A DNA stretch of 9,028 bases from positions 1 to 9,028 of the forward strand of contig DATAYA010000142.1 of NCBI GenBank assembly GCA_036272815.1, given 5' to 3'. Positions 7,402 to 9,028 of the stretch are shown here, in pieces. The notes under the pieces are model-generated. The model was not told the DNA's origin. It saw only the letters and a list, made by a program, of their open reading frames with translations, and made no database searches. The DNA comes from DATAYA01 sp036272815 (GTDB lineage Bacteria > Pseudomonadota > Alphaproteobacteria > Acetobacterales > Acetobacteraceae). Each line of letters begins with the position of its first letter. Within the stretch, counting starts at the first letter, position 1. A program made the translations under genes and the position numbers.

Positions 7402-7422
7402 CGGCGGCTCGCTACGCCCGCC
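7392..7422. terminator. Inverted repeat spanning both convergent stop codons, possible bidirectional terminator
   Basis: GGCGGGGTAGCG (7392-7403) pairs with CGCTAC plus CCCGCC (7410-7415 and 7417-7422), giving a 12-bp stem with one bulged base (7416) and a 6-base loop. The left arm holds the ligase TAG (7399-7401); the right arm holds the yqgE TAG (7412-7414, read on the minus strand). The position between convergent genes suits a two-way terminator. No T run follows on either side, so classical intrinsic termination is not assured. The pairing is seen; the function is inferred. Confidence 0.5.
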
Positions 7423-8074
7423 CGGCCGTGCTCGACAGCAGCAGCGGGTCGATCCGCAGCAGCCCGAGTGCGCGCCGCCATTTCGACTCGTGCGCGCCGT
7501 CGAACACCAGCTTGATGTCGGCTGGCACCGACAACCACGAGTTCTGGCCGATCTCCGCCTCGAGCTGGCCCGCGCCCCAGCCGGCATAGCCGAGCGCCAG
7601 CAGCCCCTCCTTCGGCCCGCCGCCGCCGGCGATCGCCTTCAGCACGTCGAGGCTCGCAGTCAGCGCCACGCCGTCATCGACGCGCAGGCTGCCGTCGCCG
7701 GTCCAGTCCGCGGTATGCAGCACGAAGCCACGCGCGTTGTCGACCGGGCCGCCCGAACACAGGCGGATCCGCCGCGCCGGTGGCGTCGGCGCGATGTCGA
7801 GCTGGCGCAGCAGGTCATCAAAGCTCGGGCTCGCCAGCGGGCGGTTGAGCACGATGCCCATCGCACCCTCGGCGGTGTGGGCGCAGAGATAGATGACGCT
7901 CTGGGCAAAAGGCGGGCTGGTCAGGCCCGGCATCGCGATCAGGATCTGGCCGGTGAGGAAGCCGGGACCACCCTCGCCGGGCTGCGGCATGTCGCGCGGC
8001 GCGGCTCCGGTCGGCGACCGCTTGCGGGCGGCCCGGCGTGGCGGGGCAGGTGGTCGGTCTGCGGGTCCTGTCAT
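7412..8074 (-). CDS. yqgE: YqgE/AlgH family protein (UPF0301)
   Basis: Conserved bacterial protein of uncertain biochemical role; AlgH was named in Pseudomonas for effects on alginate regulation, and no enzyme activity is firmly assigned. With this start it has 220 residues. The family core begins at FLTGQILIAMPG (residues 39-50) and continues with SVIYLCAHTAEGAMGIVLNRP, RLCSGGPVDNARGFVLHT and LLALGYAGWGAGQLEAEI, all diagnostic. Before the core is a Pro/Arg/Ala-rich leader, probably disordered. The start is uncertain: in-frame ATGs lie at 8119 (235 aa), 8074 and 7990 (192 aa, nearest the 187 of E. coli), and none has a good ribosome binding site. I chose 8074 because 8119 falls inside a possible promoter of the divergent peroxiredoxin and basic leaders are common in alphaproteobacterial relatives. 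The end is convergent with the acyl-CoA synthetase, 10 bases apart. Confidence 0.93.
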   Translation of the reverse strand: MTGPADRPPAPPRRAARKRSPTGAAPRDMPQPGEGGPGFLTGQILIAMPGLTSPPFAQSVIYLCAHTAEGAMGIVLNRPLASPSFDDLLRQLDIAPTPPARRIRLCSGGPVDNARGFVLHTADWTGDGSLRVDDGVALTASLDVLKAIAGGGGPKEGLLALGYAGWGAGQLEAEIGQNSWLSVPADIKLVFDGAHESKWRRALGLLRIDPLLLSSTAGRA

Positions 8075-8112
8075 CTCGCGCGATCTTGGTCCGATGCGGC
8101 GCGCGCGCAAGC

Positions 8113-8141
8113 GTGACATGCCGCGGCCGGGGCATTACCAC
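8113..8141 (+). promoter_or_regulatory. Weak candidate promoter for the peroxiredoxin gene
   Basis: GTGACA (8113-8118, five of six for -35), then 17 bases, then TACCAC (8136-8141, three of six for -10). The weak -10 is not unusual in GC-rich alphaproteobacteria but makes this tentative. If real, it would overlap the longest possible yqgE start and argue for a shorter YqgE. Confidence 0.25.
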
Positions 8142-8165
8142 TCCGTCATCCGGCAACCGGTCCCT

Positions 8166-8170
8166 GGAGG
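8166..8170 (+). promoter_or_regulatory. Ribosome binding site that decides the peroxiredoxin start
   Basis: GGAGG lies eight bases before the ATG at 8179. It rules in this start over the upstream in-frame ATG at 8038, which would add 47 residues read antisense through the start of yqgE and not found in the family. Confidence 0.75.
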
Positions 8171-8178
8171 CACTCCGC

Positions 8179-8661
8179 ATGACGATCAAGGTGGGCGACG
8201 CGATCCCCTCGATGAAGCTGATGATGGCGACGCCAGACGGCCCGAAGGAGGTCACCACGGAGGAGCTGTTCCGGGGCAAGAAGGCGGTCCTGTTCGGTGT
8301 CCCCGGCGCGTTCACGCCGACGTGCAGCATCAAGCATTTGCCGGGCTACGTGCAGAACGCCGAGGCGTTCGCCGGCCGCGGCGTCGAGACCGTCGCCTGC
8401 GTGGCGGTCAACGACGCTTTCGTGATGGAAGCCTGGGCGCGCCAGCAGGAGGCAATGGGCAAGGTCATCATGCTTGCCGACGGCTCGGGGGCGTTCACCC
8501 GTGCGATGGGGCTGGAACTGGACCTGACGGCGCGCGGCATGGGCGTGCGCAGCCAGCGCTTCGCTCTGGTCGCCGAGGACATGAAGGTGACGCACCTTGC
8601 CATCGAGCCGCCGGGCGGCTTCGAGGCGAGCCGGGCGGAGGCAGTGCTGCAGGTGCTCTGA
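8179..8661 (+). CDS. Peroxiredoxin, Prx5/PrxII type
   Basis: A thiol peroxidase of 160 residues, the usual length, that reduces hydrogen peroxide and organic hydroperoxides in the cytoplasm using thioredoxin, glutaredoxin or glutathione. The active site is PGAFTPTC (42-49): P42, T46 and the peroxidatic C49, followed by SIKHLPGY, typical of the Prx5 group. The conserved Arg is in GVRSQRFALV (R124/R127). The only other cysteine is C74 in VACVAVND, 25 residues after C49, the same spacing as the two cysteines of plant PrxII enzymes, so an intramolecular or glutathione-linked cycle is possible. No C-terminal glutaredoxin fusion is present. The start is set by GGAGG eight bases upstream. It is divergent from yqgE and followed by a double-hairpin element. 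Confidence 0.95.
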   Translation: MTIKVGDAIPSMKLMMATPDGPKEVTTEELFRGKKAVLFGVPGAFTPTCSIKHLPGYVQNAEAFAGRGVETVACVAVNDAFVMEAWARQQEAMGKVIMLADGSGAFTRAMGLELDLTARGMGVRSQRFALVAEDMKVTHLAIEPPGGFEASRAEAVLQVL

Positions 8662-8854
8662 CGGCCGCGGCGCGCGAAGGAAGGGAAGGGGCTTTGCCCC
8701 TTGACCCCATTAAAGGCCGAGCCTTTGAGATCCAGGGTCGGGAACGGGGGCGGGCGACCCGACGCCGCATTGTGGCGGCGCCGGATCGTCGCTCACCGCG
8801 GCCGGGCGAATGACCGCAGGTTCGTTTTCGGACCAGCCAGCTACGAAACCGTCA
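8662..8854. other. Noncoding gap between the peroxiredoxin and the PEP-CTERM gene
   Basis: This stretch of 193 bases holds no credible gene. Besides the double hairpin at 8686-8726 it contains GGGTCG/CGACCC (8735-8740 and 8755-8760), a CGCCGC/GCGGCG stem with a 6-base loop (8763-8780), and an imperfect stem GGTTCG/CGAAACC (8819-8824 and 8844-8850) just past the stop of the minus-strand gene. The last could end that transcript but has no T run. The density of inverted repeats is high, though chance stems are frequent at this GC content. Confidence 0.6.
8686..8726. repeat. Double-hairpin, REP-like element after the peroxiredoxin gene
   Basis: Two perfect stems lie side by side: AAGGGGC-TTT-GCCCCTT (8686-8702, 7 bp) and AAAGGC-CGA-GCCTTT (8712-8726, 6 bp), separated by nine bases (GACCCCATT). 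The first starts 24 bases past the peroxiredoxin stop and may act as its terminator or message stabiliser. The layout, and the phrase GGGGCTTTGCCCCTTGACCCC, resemble short dispersed palindromic repeats that I recall from Acetobacteraceae and related genomes. A single window cannot show that it is repeated. Confidence 0.55.
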
Positions 8855-9028
8855 TCAGGACCACTTGCGACGGACAGCACCAAGGCCAAGCAAGCCGCTG
8901 CCCAGCAGCAGCAGGGACATCGGCTCGGGCACAGGCGGCGGCGTCACCGGAACTCCGGGCAAGGTTGAGTCGGGGCCGGTGCCGAACGAGAAGACGACCG
9001 ACTCGATCACCGTGTCGCCGGTGATGTC
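8855..9028 (-). CDS. C-terminus of an exported PEP-CTERM sorting-domain protein (runs off the right edge)
   Basis: Only the last 57 residues are visible. They end in a textbook PEP-CTERM signal: VPEP (visible residues 33-36), a hydrophobic helix MSLLLLGSGLLGLGAV (37-52) and the basic tail RRKWS. Such proteins are secreted and then processed by an exosortase, usually in bacteria making exopolysaccharide or floc. Before the signal is a Pro/Thr-rich linker (PGVPVTPPPVPEP) and a segment DTVIESVVFSFGTGPDS that resembles the end of a beta-rich exported domain. The frame is open to the window edge and the stop is TGA at 8857-8855. The N-terminus, signal peptide and domain identity are outside the window, and so is any exosortase gene. 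Confidence 0.88.
   Translation of the reverse strand, partial: DITGDTVIESVVFSFGTGPDSTLPGVPVTPPPVPEPMSLLLLGSGLLGLGAVRRKWS

Noticed and set aside
8099..8108. Alternating GC tract as a Z-DNA or regulatory site
   Set aside because: A ten-base GC alternation is common in DNA of this composition and nothing else marks it.
8701..9024. Plus-strand open frame of 107 codons at the right end
   Set aside because: It runs over hairpins and antisense to the PEP-CTERM tail, with Arg/Ala/Ser-rich composition and no motif.

Overview
The window is GC-rich, densely coding DNA with no RNA genes, mobile elements or CRISPR array that I can see. It most likely comes from an alphaproteobacterium of the Rhodospirillales/Acetobacteraceae type. 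The evidence is the three-gene (pntAA/pntAB/pntB) proton-translocating transhydrogenase with sequence close to the Rhodospirillum rubrum type as I remember it, a single-copy-style YqgE, an alphaproteobacterial-looking ABC1/UbiB kinase with a KVAQ motif, and a PEP-CTERM protein. The taxon is an inference, not a proof.

Left part (1-5646, all minus strand, transcribed right to left): pepF (M3 zinc oligopeptidase), an ABC1/AarF/UbiB-family atypical kinase, pntAA, pntAB and pntB (cut by the window edge). pepF and the kinase gene overlap by one base (TGATG), pntAB and pntB are 3 bases apart, and the other two junctions are about 70-80 bases, so this looks like one operon. An 81-base gap with a small stem-loop precedes pntAA, and 18-bp tandem repeats lie between pntAA and pntAB. 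The transhydrogenase uses the proton gradient to make NADPH from NADH. The kinase family is tied to ubiquinone synthesis in bacteria, so it shares a respiratory-membrane theme with pnt; PepF's link is unclear.

Middle (5647-7422): a 75-base divergent intergenic region carries a plausible promoter for the minus-strand operon. Rightward from it runs a GTG-initiated AMP-forming acyl-CoA synthetase (long-chain fatty-acid CoA ligase type). It ends 10 bases from the convergent yqgE stop, and both stop codons lie inside the two arms of one long inverted repeat.

Right part (7412-9028): yqgE (minus) is divergent from a peroxiredoxin of the Prx5/PrxII type (plus), which supports peroxide detoxification. 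NADPH from the transhydrogenase could ultimately feed the thiol systems that recharge such enzymes, but that link is general physiology and not shown here. Downstream of the peroxiredoxin lies a short noncoding stretch with two adjacent perfect hairpins that resembles a dispersed REP-type element. The window ends with the C-terminal 57 residues of a minus-strand exported protein bearing a PEP-CTERM sorting signal.

I did not find a convincing undescribed system. The most interesting signals are small and noncoding: the tandem repeat within the pnt operon, the palindrome shared by two stop codons, and the double-hairpin element.
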